DNA of 64,000 bases from Mycobacterium sp. DL592. Its GTDB lineage: Bacteria > Actinomycetota > Actinomycetes > Mycobacteriales > Mycobacteriaceae. The translations under genes were made by a program, and so were the position numbers. Positions 26,873-38,116 of the stretch are shown here, piece after piece. The stretch covers positions 98,379-162,378 of the forward strand of contig NZ_CP050192.1 in assembly GCF_011694515.1 (NCBI RefSeq), given 5' to 3'. Position 1 is the stretch's first letter; every line of letters starts with the position of its first letter. The notes under the pieces are model-generated. The model saw only the letters and a list, made by a program, of their open reading frames with translations, ran no database searches and was not told the DNA's origin.

Positions 26873-27838
26873 TCACTTCTGCCGGATCTGGGCTTCGAGC
26901 TCGTCAGTGAGGTGTTGAAGGTCGGCTGCGGGTTTGTCGACGATCACCGCGGTGCCGCGAGACGCGTCGACGACTGCCTTGGTCACCTTGGGGTCGTGAT
27001 AGAGCTTCACGATCTCCTGATACGTCGGGTTGTCCTTGTCCTGCTCACGGGAGACGAAGGCGTTGATGTACGGCTCGGCGGCGGGACTGTTCGGATCGTC
27101 GTTGTAGATCGCTGACGACGGGTCGATGTTGGCGTCCATGGCAAAGCCGTTGTTGATCACCGCGGCGGCGACCGACGGCAGTGAGGTGACGGTCTGCTGT
27201 GCGCTGATTGGAACCACCCGCACGCGGGTGCCGGCGGGGAGCACGTCGGCCGGGGTGGACACAGTGCTTCCACCGTCGCGAAGCTTCACCAGTCCGGCCT
27301 GCTGGAGCACCAGCAGGGCCCTGGCCTGATTGGTCGGGTCGTTGGGAATCGCCACGTCGGCGCCGTTCGGGATCTGCTCGACGGAGGAGTATCGGCGCGA
27401 GTAGAGACCCAGCGGGACGACGACTGTGGACCCGATCGGGGTGAGGTTCTGGTTCGCCGAGACGTTGTAGCTGGCGAGGAACTGCAGGTGCTGAAACAGG
27501 TTGAGGTCGGTCTGTCCCTGTGCCAGAGCGGGATTCGGCTGTGAATAGTCCGCGAAGTTCACCACCCGGATGGTGATTCCCTGCTCGGCAGCGAGGCGTT
27601 GCAGTATCGGCCAGTAGTCCGCACTGCCCTCGGTGGTGCCGATGCTGACCACGTTGGAATCGTCTTTCCCGAAGATCGGATTCGAGCCGCCGAACAGTGA
27701 GAACACCAGGCCGATGACCAGTCCAACGGCCACCACGGCGCCGGCGATCAGCAGGCTGCGGTCACGCTTGGGCTTGGGCGGCAGCCAACGCGGATCGGCT
27801 TGATCCTCGCCCGATATTTCCTCCGGGTTGCTCACCAC
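26873..27838 (-). CDS. metQ: Methionine-binding protein MetQ-like (NlpA family), membrane-anchored
   Basis: This 321-residue substrate-binding protein of the NlpA/MetQ family has E-G-S-A-D-Y-W-P-I-L near the mature start, then N-F-A-D-Y-S-Q-P-N-P-A-L-A-Q-G and D-L-N-L-F-Q-H. It also carries the A-I-P-N-D-P-T-N-Q-A-R-A-L ligand loop and the C-terminal E-P-Y-I-N-A-F-V. Unusually, the N-terminus is a ~30-residue acidic/basic cytoplasmic stretch, then an uncleaved-looking helix (L-L-I-A-G-A-V-V-A-V), and no lipobox cysteine follows. So the protein seems tethered by a membrane helix and not by lipid. No SAM-type riboswitch was found in the 186 bases upstream. Confidence 0.88.
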   Translation of the reverse strand: MVSNPEEISGEDQADPRWLPPKPKRDRSLLIAGAVVAVGLVIGLVFSLFGGSNPIFGKDDSNVVSIGTTEGSADYWPILQRLAAEQGITIRVVNFADYSQPNPALAQGQTDLNLFQHLQFLASYNVSANQNLTPIGSTVVVPLGLYSRRYSSVEQIPNGADVAIPNDPTNQARALLVLQQAGLVKLRDGGSTVSTPADVLPAGTRVRVVPISAQQTVTSLPSVAAAVINNGFAMDANIDPSSAIYNDDPNSPAAEPYINAFVSREQDKDNPTYQEIVKLYHDPKVTKAVVDASRGTAVIVDKPAADLQHLTDELEAQIRQK

Positions 27839-28024
27839 ACTGCCCCGATCCTCCGGCCCATACTGAAGTCCGGCTACTCCGTCGGTGTGTGCCGCGAGTA
27901 GCGCCGCTGAATTTTCACAGACTGGTCAATAGCGTGCACCCTGGTGAGCCGGTTAATCAGCGGATCAGCCGTGGTCACACCAGTTAGACGCAGGCTGCGC
28001 CGAAGTGCCCGGTGGACGGCCGGG

Positions 28025-29338
28025 TCAGGACGTGTGCAGGTAACGCTGGATCTCAAAGTCCGTGATGTAGGAGGAGTAGGCCCGCCATTCGCTCTCGGCC
28101 AGCCTGGCGAAGTCTTCGACATTGACCGGTCCGAGCAGCTTCGCCAGTTCGACGTCGTCACGGGCGGCGGCGATGGCGGCGGGCAAGTCGGCCGGTAGCG
28201 GATCACCGACCAGGTAGGCGTTACCGCTTGCCGGCGCCGGCGGCTCCTCAGCGGCCTCCAGGCCGGCTGTGGCTGCGCTCAGGAGTGCGGCGATGAGCCA
28301 GTAGGGGTTTGCTTCGGCCGAAGCGGTGCGAACTTCGAGCCGAGAAGACTCCGGCCCGAGCACCAGTGAACGAACGGCGGCCGACCGGTTGTCGCCACTC
28401 CAGGTCACAGTTGACGGTGCCCAGGACCCTGGCTCGATTCGCTTGTAGGCGTTGACCGTATGCCCGCCGAACAACGAGATCGCGGGAAGGTGTCGCAAGA
28501 GGCGGGCGATGACGTGGCGCGCCTCCGGGGATTCCTTGCCATCGACGGGCGCGAACAACGGGCGGCCGTCCCGCTTGAGCGAGAAATGCACGTGTGACGA
28601 GCTTCCGGACTGCCCGACGAGGGGCTTCGCCATGAAGGTCGCCGTACGTCCGTGGCGCTGTGCCACCTCTTTGACGGCGTACTTCAACCGGGCGGCGTCG
28701 TCTGCTGCGGTCAGAGCGTCGGTATAGCGCAGGTTGGCTTCGATCTGGCCGGGTCCAAACTCTGTCTCCACGGCCTCCAGGCGCGTGAACGCGCGCAGCG
28801 ATGTGGTGAGGTCCTCGAGAAGTGCGCCGTAACGATTGGCGTTCTCCAGCGAGTAGGACTCCAGCCGGGTCTGGTAGGGGTGCCCGTCGTCGTCGAGGAG
28901 GTAGAACTCGAGTTCCACGCCCGCGAAGGCGTCGATACCAACGTCGGCGAGCCGGTTGATGGCGGTGCGCAGGATGGTTCTCGGGTGCCATCCCAGTGGC
29001 GTCCCGTCGTGGTCGTGGATGTCTGCGACCACGTGTGCCACCCGTTCCCGCCACGGCAAGGGGCGTGCCGTCGACAGGTCGGGAACGGCGTAGATGTCCC
29101 GGAATCCGGTGTCCCAGGATGCGAAGTGCAGATTCTCCTGAACCTCGGCGGCAACGTTCCACGTCAGCTGGCCGCTGCTGAACGCGATACCTCCGTTGCG
29201 GATGTGCTCGTGGAGCTCGCCGGCCGGTACACGTTTGCCCGCCGCGTGGCCGAGTTGGTCGGTCCAGGCGACCTCGACTTCGTCGATGTCGCCGTTCGCG
29301 ATGGCCTCGGTCAGGTACTGCTCACCCGCGGTTGTCAT
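28025..29338 (-). CDS. Glutamine-synthetase-like gamma-glutamyl ligase
   Basis: This 437-residue GS-family enzyme joins glutamate to ammonia or an amine using ATP. It carries the N-terminal beta-grasp segment (E-V-A-W-T-D-Q-L-G), the catalytic G-V-E-L-E-F (metal Glu) at ~133-138 and S-S-H-V-H-F-S-L. Also present are the N-A-Y-K-R-I-E-P-G-S-W-A-P phosphate-binding loop, and R-L-E-V-R near the C-terminus. It lacks the adenylylation loop of GlnA1 and resembles the short GlnA3/GlnA4/PuuA-type enzymes that gamma-glutamylate polyamines, ethanolamine or amino acids. The start ATG lies one base after the stop of the APC permease, so uptake and ligation are coupled. The substrate is inferred only. Confidence 0.83.
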   Translation of the reverse strand: MTTAGEQYLTEAIANGDIDEVEVAWTDQLGHAAGKRVPAGELHEHIRNGGIAFSSGQLTWNVAAEVQENLHFASWDTGFRDIYAVPDLSTARPLPWRERVAHVVADIHDHDGTPLGWHPRTILRTAINRLADVGIDAFAGVELEFYLLDDDGHPYQTRLESYSLENANRYGALLEDLTTSLRAFTRLEAVETEFGPGQIEANLRYTDALTAADDAARLKYAVKEVAQRHGRTATFMAKPLVGQSGSSSHVHFSLKRDGRPLFAPVDGKESPEARHVIARLLRHLPAISLFGGHTVNAYKRIEPGSWAPSTVTWSGDNRSAAVRSLVLGPESSRLEVRTASAEANPYWLIAALLSAATAGLEAAEEPPAPASGNAYLVGDPLPADLPAAIAAARDDVELAKLLGPVNVEDFARLAESEWRAYSSYITDFEIQRYLHTS

Positions 29339-29339
29339 G

Positions 29340-30797
29340 TCATTCCAGCGTGACCTGCGGTCGCCGGGCCGCAATGCCGGCGCCGATGGCGAAGAATGCG
29401 ACCAGCAGGGCGCCCACACCGATGGCGATCGGCGTCGAGTTGCCGACGAGGGCAGGCAGGTTCTGCAGGATCAGCCCGAACGCGATCAGCAGGCCGACCA
29501 GGCCAAGGCCGGGAGCGAGGAAGGCTCGCCACGTGGAGATCTCGAGCTGGCCCGCCTTCTTTCGGCGCGCGAAGAAGGCCAGTACGGCGACGGTTGTCGC
29601 GATCAGCAGCGTGGTCACACCGACCGTCGAGATACCTGCGAGCCAGGTGTAGAACTGCGTCACCGGGTCGAGCTTGAACAGAATGCCGATCAGCAGGGCC
29701 ACCGCCACGATGATCGCGTCCGCGCCCGAAGCCAGGTGCGGCGAACCGTGCTTTGCGTGCGCATCGCCGAGCCGGTCGGGGAAGACCTTCCGGTTGGACA
29801 GCGTGAACACGTAGCGGGCGACGATGTTGTGGAACGACAGGATGCAGGCGAACAGGCTGGTGACGAACAGCACCTGCACGATGTGCAAGCCGGCAGTGCC
29901 GAGGTACTCCTTGGTGGCGGTCGGCAGCAGATCCGAGGGAGCGTTGATCGCCGCCTCGACCACCCGGCTGTCACCCCAGGCGCTGATCAGGGCCCACGTC
30001 GAGACCGTGTAGAAGACGCCGATGAGGATCACGGCCAGGTAGGTGGCGCGGGGGATGGTGCGCAACGGGTCGCGGGCCTCGTCGCGGAACACGGCGGTCG
30101 CTTCGAAACCGATGAAGCTCAAGATCGCGAAGAGCAGTGCGAGACCCGGAGCGCCCGAAACGATTTCAGACGGCGTGATGATACCGGTTGACAGTCCCTC
30201 GTGGCCACCGCTGAAGATGACGGCGGCGTCGAGGGCGAGCACGATGGCGACTTCGCCGATCAGCAGGACGCCGAGCACGTTACGGGACAGGTCGATGTTG
30301 AAGTGGCCCAACAGGGTGACGATCGCGAACGCAATGAAAGCCCAAATGCCCCAGTGAATCTGGGGAAGTCCGTAAGACGCGAACAGCGCCTGGGCACCCT
30401 GGCCGATCAGGCCGTAGACCGCGATCTCGAGGGTGAGGTACGAGATCAGTGCGACGAACGCGAAGCCGAAGCCGGTGACCCGCCCAAGGCCCTTGCCGAT
30501 GTAGGAGTAGAAGGCGCCGGCGTCCGGCACGTACGGCGTCAGTGCGGTGAATCCGACCGCGAACAGCAGGATGATCACGGTGCTGACGACGAAGATCGCG
30601 GGGAACCCGGTGCCGTTGCCGATTCCGATGCCCAGCGGAACCGGGCCACCGATCACACCCAACGGTGAGGCGGCTGCCACCACCACGAACACGATGCCCC
30701 ACACGCCCAGCGTGCCGCGCAGCTTGCGATGCTGGCGTTCGCCCGTCGCGGCTTCGGGTGCCGAAGCCACGCCCGATTCGTCAATCTGATTCGACAT
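29340..30797 (-). CDS. APC-family amino acid/amine permease
   Basis: This 485-residue transporter has 12 predicted helices. The APC hallmarks are G-V-I-G-G-P-V-P-L-G-I-G in helix 1, P-D-A-G-A-F-Y-S-Y in helix 2-3 and G-F-E-A-T-A-V-F-R-D-E-A in helix 6. The start is ATG 30797 with a strong ribosome site (GAGGGGAC). It is translationally joined to the GS-like ligase downstream, which suggests it imports that enzyme's substrate, for example a polyamine or amino acid. It is divergent from the second GCS2 ligase with ~162 bases between starts; this spacer must hold both promoters. Confidence 0.87.
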   Translation of the reverse strand: MSNQIDESGVASAPEAATGERQHRKLRGTLGVWGIVFVVVAAASPLGVIGGPVPLGIGIGNGTGFPAIFVVSTVIILLFAVGFTALTPYVPDAGAFYSYIGKGLGRVTGFGFAFVALISYLTLEIAVYGLIGQGAQALFASYGLPQIHWGIWAFIAFAIVTLLGHFNIDLSRNVLGVLLIGEVAIVLALDAAVIFSGGHEGLSTGIITPSEIVSGAPGLALLFAILSFIGFEATAVFRDEARDPLRTIPRATYLAVILIGVFYTVSTWALISAWGDSRVVEAAINAPSDLLPTATKEYLGTAGLHIVQVLFVTSLFACILSFHNIVARYVFTLSNRKVFPDRLGDAHAKHGSPHLASGADAIIVAVALLIGILFKLDPVTQFYTWLAGISTVGVTTLLIATTVAVLAFFARRKKAGQLEISTWRAFLAPGLGLVGLLIAFGLILQNLPALVGNSTPIAIGVGALLVAFFAIGAGIAARRPQVTLE

Positions 30798-30959
30798 GAT
30801 GTCCCCTCGAGTTCGATCTACTTCGAAGACAGGAAAAACCACGAGGGGTCCGTCTTCGCGCCTGCCGAAGGGTAAACCCGTGCGCTGCCGGGCTGGATAC
30901 TTCTGATCAGCGCGATTGCATGCCGCGCCCGCTTCGCCGCGGCGGCGTAAGACAGGCGG

Positions 30960-32111
30960 GTGAGTCGATCAGTGCAGCCCCCGTCGAATACGACGTTCGG
31001 GGTCGAAGAAGAGTTCCTGTTGGTCGACGCCGACACGGGGCAGCCCGCCGGGCATAACTTGGCTGTCGTCAAGGCGGCCGGTGCGCTCGGGTTGAGGCTG
31101 TCCACCGAGTTCGCCAACTGCCAGGTCGAGATCGACACCTCGGTGCACACCTCCGCGGCCGAGTTGCGAGAGGAACTCACCCAGGCGCGAACCCTGGCCG
31201 CCAGGGCCGCGGCGAGTCTGGGCGCGCGGCTGCTGCCTGCCGGGGCGCCGCCGGTCGGGAAGCCTCCCTTCACGCTCACCGACAGCGACCGCTTCGAGTG
31301 GATCACCGAGTCTTTCGGCAGCCTCACCTTCGGACAGGTGATCTGCGGGTGCCATGTCCACGTCGGAATGCCGGACCGTGAAACAGGGCTTCAGGTAAGC
31401 AATTTCATCAGGCTCTGGTTGCCCGCACTGCTCGCGCTGACCGCCAACTCGGCGGTCTACGGAGGTTTCGACACCGGCTATGCGAGCTGGCGCGCTGTGC
31501 TGCAGACAGGCTGGCCGGTGTCGGGGCCGCCGCCCTACTTCCGCTCGGTGGAGCATTTCAACGAGCTCGCCGCCGTGCTGCACGAGACCGGAGCGGTGCT
31601 CGACGAGCGGATGCTCTACTGGGACATCCGGCCCTCGAGTCACCTTCCCACGGTCGAGATCCGGATCAGTGACGTACCGGCCACGGTCGACGAGACGGTC
31701 ACCCTTGCCACTCTCATCAGGGCGTTGGCAATCACGGCGCTGGGCCACCTGCAGGAAGGTCGTACAGCACCTCAGGTGGGCACCGGGGTCCTGAGGGCAG
31801 CGAAGTGGAAGTCGGCACATCAAGGCCTCACCGGTCAGGCCTACGACGTGCCGCAGGGCCGAATCACCTCGGCGGCATCGGTCCTGGAGTCGCTCGTGGA
31901 GTGGGTGACACCCGCCCTGGAGGAACTCGGCGAACTCACCAACGTCAGGAAGTCAGTCCAGCGAAGCCTCAGCGAAGGCAATGGTGCTGTGCGCCAACGG
32001 CGTAAGCTGCGCGCCGGTGGCGGGCTGCGTGATCTCATCGCCGATCTGACCGTGCCGGCCGTCGAAGGCGCTGTGACGCCCGCGACGACCGTGCCGGCCA
32101 GTTCAGCGTGA
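30960..32111 (+). CDS. GCS2-family carboxylate-amine ligase (YbdK type), copy 2
   Basis: This 383-residue enzyme of the glutamate-cysteine ligase 2 family has the classical F-G-V-E-E-E-F-L-L-V near the N-terminus, then C-G-C-H-V-H-V-G-M and W-D-I-R-P-S-S-H-L-P-T-V-E-I-R. It is closer to E. coli YbdK and cyanobacterial-type ligases than the first copy. GTG 30960 begins M-S-R-S-V. It is divergent from the APC permease and convergent with the amino-acid ABC cluster, with only nine bases between stops. The substrate is unknown; the gamma-glutamyl chemistry matches the GS-like gene nearby. Confidence 0.83.
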   Translation: MSRSVQPPSNTTFGVEEEFLLVDADTGQPAGHNLAVVKAAGALGLRLSTEFANCQVEIDTSVHTSAAELREELTQARTLAARAAASLGARLLPAGAPPVGKPPFTLTDSDRFEWITESFGSLTFGQVICGCHVHVGMPDRETGLQVSNFIRLWLPALLALTANSAVYGGFDTGYASWRAVLQTGWPVSGPPPYFRSVEHFNELAAVLHETGAVLDERMLYWDIRPSSHLPTVEIRISDVPATVDETVTLATLIRALAITALGHLQEGRTAPQVGTGVLRAAKWKSAHQGLTGQAYDVPQGRITSAASVLESLVEWVTPALEELGELTNVRKSVQRSLSEGNGAVRQRRKLRAGGGLRDLIADLTVPAVEGAVTPATTVPASSA

Positions 32112-32120
32112 TGTCGCGGG

Positions 32121-32954
32121 TCAGCTCTTCGCGATCAGGATGTCCTGCGGCTTGATGTCGCCGGTGAAGAACGGCTTGAGTTCCACGTTGTAGGCCTCGT
32201 CGAGGAAGCCGGTGTTGACGAGGTTGGTGATCTCGTTGTTGACCCAGTCGAGCAGGTTGCTGTCGCCCTTCTTCACCGCAGGTGCGATGAAGGACTGCGG
32301 CCCGAGTTCCTTGATACCGACGCTGAACCCCGGGTTGTCTTTGGCCCAGGCGAACAGGTAGGAGTTGTCGTCGGCCAGCGCTGCGACCCGGCGATCCTTG
32401 AAGGCCTGGAACTGCTGCGTCTTCGAGTCGAACTTCACCAGCTTCACATCGGGGAAGTTCTGGGTGAAGTAATTCTCCGCGGTGGTGCCCTTGGTGACCG
32501 CGAGTTGCTTTCCGTTGAGCTGAGCCGGATCGGTGATCAGCGCATCATCCGGGGACGCGACTCCGATGGAGACCTTCATGTACGGGTTGGCGAAGTCGAC
32601 AACCTGCTTGCGTTCGTCGGTCACCGTGAAATTGGCCAGCACCAGATCAACCTTGTCCGACTTGAGCGCGTCGACTCGGCTATCGGCGTTGACCTGGATC
32701 CATTCCGGCGTGACACCGAGGTCCTTGGCGATCCGGTTGCCCAGTGCGATGTCGAACCCGGATCTGGTGCCGTTGTTCTTGACGTAGCCGTAGGGCGGCA
32801 GGTCTCCGAAGGTGGCGATGCGAATCTTGCCCGCTGCCTTGATGTCCTCGACCGTGGGACCCACGTTCTTGGACCCGCCGGAGCACGCGGCGACGACCGC
32901 GGCCAGAGCGGCGACGACTGCGAACAGCAGCCACCGGCGAAGGTGATTTCTCAT
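32121..32954 (-). CDS. Amino-acid ABC transporter, lipoprotein substrate-binding protein
   Basis: This is a 277-residue family 3 solute-binding protein. It starts at ATG 32954 with the ribosome site AGGAGA, and its signal peptide ends in the lipobox A-V-V-A-A-C, which anchors it by lipid. The binding fold follows: G-K-I-R-I-A-T-F-G-D-L-P-P-Y-G-Y, G-F-D-I-A-L-G-N-R-I, A-N-F-T-V-T-D-E-R-K and V-T-K-G-T-T-A-E-N. This pattern is typical of polar amino acids, such as glutamate, glutamine or cystine. It lies downstream of its ATPase by 31 bases. A frame open upstream to 33005 has no conserved sequence. Confidence 0.88.
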   Translation of the reverse strand: MRNHLRRWLLFAVVAALAAVVAACSGGSKNVGPTVEDIKAAGKIRIATFGDLPPYGYVKNNGTRSGFDIALGNRIAKDLGVTPEWIQVNADSRVDALKSDKVDLVLANFTVTDERKQVVDFANPYMKVSIGVASPDDALITDPAQLNGKQLAVTKGTTAENYFTQNFPDVKLVKFDSKTQQFQAFKDRRVAALADDNSYLFAWAKDNPGFSVGIKELGPQSFIAPAVKKGDSNLLDWVNNEITNLVNTGFLDEAYNVELKPFFTGDIKPQDILIAKS

Positions 32955-32985
32955 GGATTCTCCTGTTGTTGACGGGTTCTGGTGG

Positions 32986-33768
32986 TCATGGTGTGGGCTG
33001 GGCACCCAGCTCGGGATCGTCGTCGTCGGGCAGCGGAGCCATGCTGTCGAGGAAGTGACGCGCGCGTTCGCTACGCGGTTCGGCGAAGAATTCCGCGCCG
33101 GGGGTCGCCTCCAGGATCTTTCCGCCGTCCAGGAAGAGGACCGTGTCGGCGACTCGACGGGCGAACTCCATCTCGTGGGTGACGATGATCATCGTCATGC
33201 TCCCCCGTGCGAGTCCGAGCAGGATCTCCAGTACGCCGCGCACCATTTCCGGATCGAGCGAGGCGGTGACCTCGTCGAAGAGCATCAGATCGGGGTTCAT
33301 CGCGAGCGCCCGCACGATCGCCACCCGCTGCTTCTGGCCACCGGAGAGTTGGCGCGGATACGTGTCGTGGTAGTCGGCCAAGCCGACCTGGGCGAGCAGG
33401 TCAGCGGCCTGCTCGGCGACCTCATCGCGGTCGCGGCCCTGGACCTTCAACGGAGCCAGACTGACGTTCTCGATGACGGTGAGGTTCGGGAACAGGTCGT
33501 AGCTCTGGAAGACCATTCCGATCCGGGTCCGCAACTGCTGCCAGGCCCGTTCCTTCTGCTCGACCGGCTTGCCGTCGAACACGATGGTGCCGGACTGGAA
33601 TGTCTCCAATCCGTTGAGGCAGCGGATGACCGTCGACTTTCCGCTGCCCGAGGTACCCAGCAGGACTTGCACGCTGCCCGGCGGCACGTCGAAGCTGATG
33701 CCGCGCAACACTGCTTTGTCGCCGTAGGACTTGGTCAGGTCGCGTACGGACACGAGGGGCTCAGCCAT
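32986..33768 (-). CDS. Amino-acid ABC transporter ATPase (GlnQ/HisP type)
   Basis: This 260-residue ATPase has Walker A G-T-S-G-S-G-K-S-T, the signature L-S-G-G-Q-K-Q-R-V and Walker B L-M-L-F-D-E-V. The H-loop is I-V-T-H-E-M-E-F-A. This is the polar amino acid type, with a C-terminal acidic tail. It overlaps the preceding permease by eight bases and serves the two permeases and the lipoprotein of the same operon. Confidence 0.93.
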   Translation of the reverse strand: MAEPLVSVRDLTKSYGDKAVLRGISFDVPPGSVQVLLGTSGSGKSTVIRCLNGLETFQSGTIVFDGKPVEQKERAWQQLRTRIGMVFQSYDLFPNLTVIENVSLAPLKVQGRDRDEVAEQAADLLAQVGLADYHDTYPRQLSGGQKQRVAIVRALAMNPDLMLFDEVTASLDPEMVRGVLEILLGLARGSMTMIIVTHEMEFARRVADTVLFLDGGKILEATPGAEFFAEPRSERARHFLDSMAPLPDDDDPELGAQPTP

Positions 33769-34450
33769 GGATTCGCTCCTTTGCGCGGGATTCCAGACGA
33801 TTCGCCACGGCGGCCAACGGGTAGCAGGCCAGGAAATACAGCACGAAGATGAAGCTGTACACCCAGAAAGCCCCGTCGGGGTATTGCTGCCGATTGGTTT
33901 CCATGATCTGCTGGCCGACGCTGATCAAGTCGATGACGCTGATCAGCAAGAGCAGTGACGTCGTCTTGATCACCCGGGTGGCGAGGTTGATCGTGGCGGG
34001 CAGCATCAGGTTCAGCGACTGCGGCAGCTGCACGTAGCGCAGTTGGTTCAGGCGATTGAGCCCGAGGGCGCGGGCTCCCTCCAGTTGCGCCACCGGCACC
34101 GAGATCAAGGCACCGCGTACGACATCGCTCATCTCGGCGGCGATCCACAGAGCGAAGGCGACCACCGCGACCGTCTGACCGTCGATCCTGAAGCCCAGCT
34201 CACGGGGCAGGATGTAGTACGCGAGAAACAGCAACACCAGCGTGGGCACGATCCGGAAGAACTCCAAGTACAGCCTCAGCACGACCTCGATCAGCCGGCT
34301 GGGTAACGTCCTGAGGGCGCCGAGGACGACGCCGACGGGGATGCCGACCACCAGTGCCAGCGCCGCGATACGCACCGAGACCCACAGCCCGCCCATGAGG
34401 CGACTGAAATTGTCTCCTTCGAATAGGACGTTAATTCCCGAAAGCTCCAC
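33761..34450 (-). CDS. Amino-acid ABC permease, subunit 2
   Basis: This 229-residue His/Glu/Gln/Arg-type permease has the EAA loop (E-G-A-R-A-L-G-L-N-R-L-N-Q-L-R-Y-V-Q-L-P-Q-S) and about five helices. The P-T-L-V-L-L-F-L-A-Y-Y segment is the usual third helix. It overlaps the first permease by 20 bases and the ATPase by eight, so all four genes are one operon. The two permeases probably form a heterodimer. Confidence 0.92.
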   Translation of the reverse strand: MELSGINVLFEGDNFSRLMGGLWVSVRIAALALVVGIPVGVVLGALRTLPSRLIEVVLRLYLEFFRIVPTLVLLFLAYYILPRELGFRIDGQTVAVVAFALWIAAEMSDVVRGALISVPVAQLEGARALGLNRLNQLRYVQLPQSLNLMLPATINLATRVIKTTSLLLLISVIDLISVGQQIMETNRQQYPDGAFWVYSFIFVLYFLACYPLAAVANRLESRAKERIHG

Positions 34451-35162
34451 TGCGCACCCTCCTTTCGAGCAGGGTGAATCCGATCGAGAGTGGGATCAGG
34501 ATGATCGCGTAGCCGATGACGAGCATCAGGAGGTACTCGTCGGTGTGGTAGTACATGCCGATCAGGTCACGTGCTTCGTTGGTGAGTTCCGGCACGGCGA
34601 TCGCGGTGAACACCGAGGTTTCCTTGACGAGGAAGATCGCGTTCGCCGCAAACGGGGCGATGCTCAGCGTGAGACCTTGGGGGAGTATCACGTAGCGAGC
34701 GCTCTGCGGACGTGACAGGCCCAGCGCGCGGGCAGACTCGGTCTGGATTCGAGGCACGCCGCCGAACCCCCCGCGGAAGGCGCCGGCCATGTAAGCACCA
34801 CCGAGAAGTCCGAGCCCCACGATCGCGCACGCCTCGGCAGAGAGCTTCACGCCCAGTGTCGGCAGCGAGTAGTAGAGGAAGAACAGCTGGATGAGAAGCG
34901 GAGTATTGCGGAACAGCTCCTCGTAGGCGGCTGCGATCCGGCTGACCACCGGGATGTCGAAGTAGCGGACCAAGGCGACAGCGACACCGATGACGGCTGC
35001 CAGTGCGATGCCGACGGCTGACAGCCACAGTGTGGTCACGAAGGCGTTGCCGAAAAGTGGAAGGGCGTGTTGGATCACCGACCAATCCACCGCAACCCCC
35101 GTTTTCGCCCAGCCACGGATGTACCACTGAGAAGCCTGGACTCTAGCCAGGATGCGAACCAT
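34431..35162 (-). CDS. Amino-acid ABC permease, subunit 1
   Basis: This 243-residue permease is of the same family as its neighbour. The EAA loop reads E-S-A-R-A-L-G-L-S-R-P-Q-S-A-R-Y-V-I-L-P-Q-G, and the N-terminus has an extra amphipathic ~35 residues (ATG 35162 chosen; nothing better downstream). It is first in the permease-permease-ATPase-lipoprotein operon. Its start faces furA across 188 bases, which hold the promoters of both. Confidence 0.9.
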   Translation of the reverse strand: MVRILARVQASQWYIRGWAKTGVAVDWSVIQHALPLFGNAFVTTLWLSAVGIALAAVIGVAVALVRYFDIPVVSRIAAAYEELFRNTPLLIQLFFLYYSLPTLGVKLSAEACAIVGLGLLGGAYMAGAFRGGFGGVPRIQTESARALGLSRPQSARYVILPQGLTLSIAPFAANAIFLVKETSVFTAIAVPELTNEARDLIGMYYHTDEYLLMLVIGYAIILIPLSIGFTLLERRVRSGAFGN

Positions 35163-35350
35163 GGAACACCAATGCGACAGGGTTGAGCCATAGGCTTGAA
35201 GTCAGCGCACAACTGTGTTTACGAGTACGTCAATGCCCTCGTCCGGACACGCACTGGTGGCCGCGATCCCAAAGTCGAGGCGAATTGCACTTATGCGCAG
35301 GGGTTCTGGAAAGTCTTGATCGGCTCCAGATAAGTCGGTGTAGTTGTGCG

Positions 35351-35791
35351 GTGCCCTCGAAGGCGAATTTCGCGCAACGGTTGCGGACGGCGGATCTACG
35401 CGTGACCCGTCAACGAGTCGCCGTGCTCGAGGCGGTGCACGGCCACCCCCACGCAGACACCGAGACCATCTTCGGCGCAGTGCGCGAGAACCTTCCCGAC
35501 GTGTCGCGCCAGGCGGTGTACGACGTGTTGCACGCGTTGACGACCTCAGGGCTGGTGCGGCGAATACAGCCGTCGGGTTCAGTCGCCCGCTACGAGACCA
35601 GGGTCGCAGACAACCACCACCACGTGGTGTGCCGGAGCTGCGGCGTGATCGGTGACATCGATTGTGCGACTGGCGAAGCGCCATGCCTCACTCCGTCGGA
35701 CGACGGCCTGATCCTGGACGGTTTCGTGCTCGACGAGGCCGAGGTCATCTATTGGGGCACTTGCCCCAACTGCCAGTCAGCAGTCTCGTGA
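35351..35791 (+). CDS. furA: FurA, peroxide-sensing Fur-family repressor of katG
   Basis: This 146-residue Fur-family regulator is the redox-sensitive repressor of its own gene and katG. It has the DNA-binding helix D-V-S-R-Q-A-V-Y-D-V-L-H-A-L-T-T-S-G-L-V, the metal-site cluster N-H-H-H-V-V-C-R-S-C-G and a second Cys pair C-P-N-C at the end. The GTG start at 35351 fits the M. tuberculosis protein length (~147-150) and the mycobacterial habit of leaderless furA transcripts. The frame is open upstream to 35183 but not conserved. It lies 45 bases before katG. Confidence 0.94.
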   Translation: MPSKANFAQRLRTADLRVTRQRVAVLEAVHGHPHADTETIFGAVRENLPDVSRQAVYDVLHALTTSGLVRRIQPSGSVARYETRVADNHHHVVCRSCGVIGDIDCATGEAPCLTPSDDGLILDGFVLDEAEVIYWGTCPNCQSAVS

Positions 35792-35818
35792 TCACAGCCG
35801 TGACCACAGCCCGAGTAA

Positions 35819-38044
<2,226 letters not shown>

Positions 38045-38056
38045 TCACCGAACAAA

Positions 38057-38091
38057 CGACACCCCGCGGACCACAGGGTCGCGGGGTGTCG
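38057..38091 (+). terminator. Hairpin terminator after katG
   Basis: A perfect 12-base stem CGACACCCCGCG / CGCGGGGTGTCG surrounds an 11-base loop. It lies 13 bases after the katG stop and just before the convergent monooxygenase gene. There is no U-tract, which is common for mycobacterial terminators. It may serve both directions. Confidence 0.85.
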
Positions 38092-38116
38092 CTTGTCGGC
38101 GGGCGTGATCTACCGC

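Noticed and set aside
27839..28024. A SAM-type riboswitch upstream of metQ
   Set aside because: I looked for a SAM-type fold and saw no conserved core in these 186 bases. A covariance-model scan would settle it.
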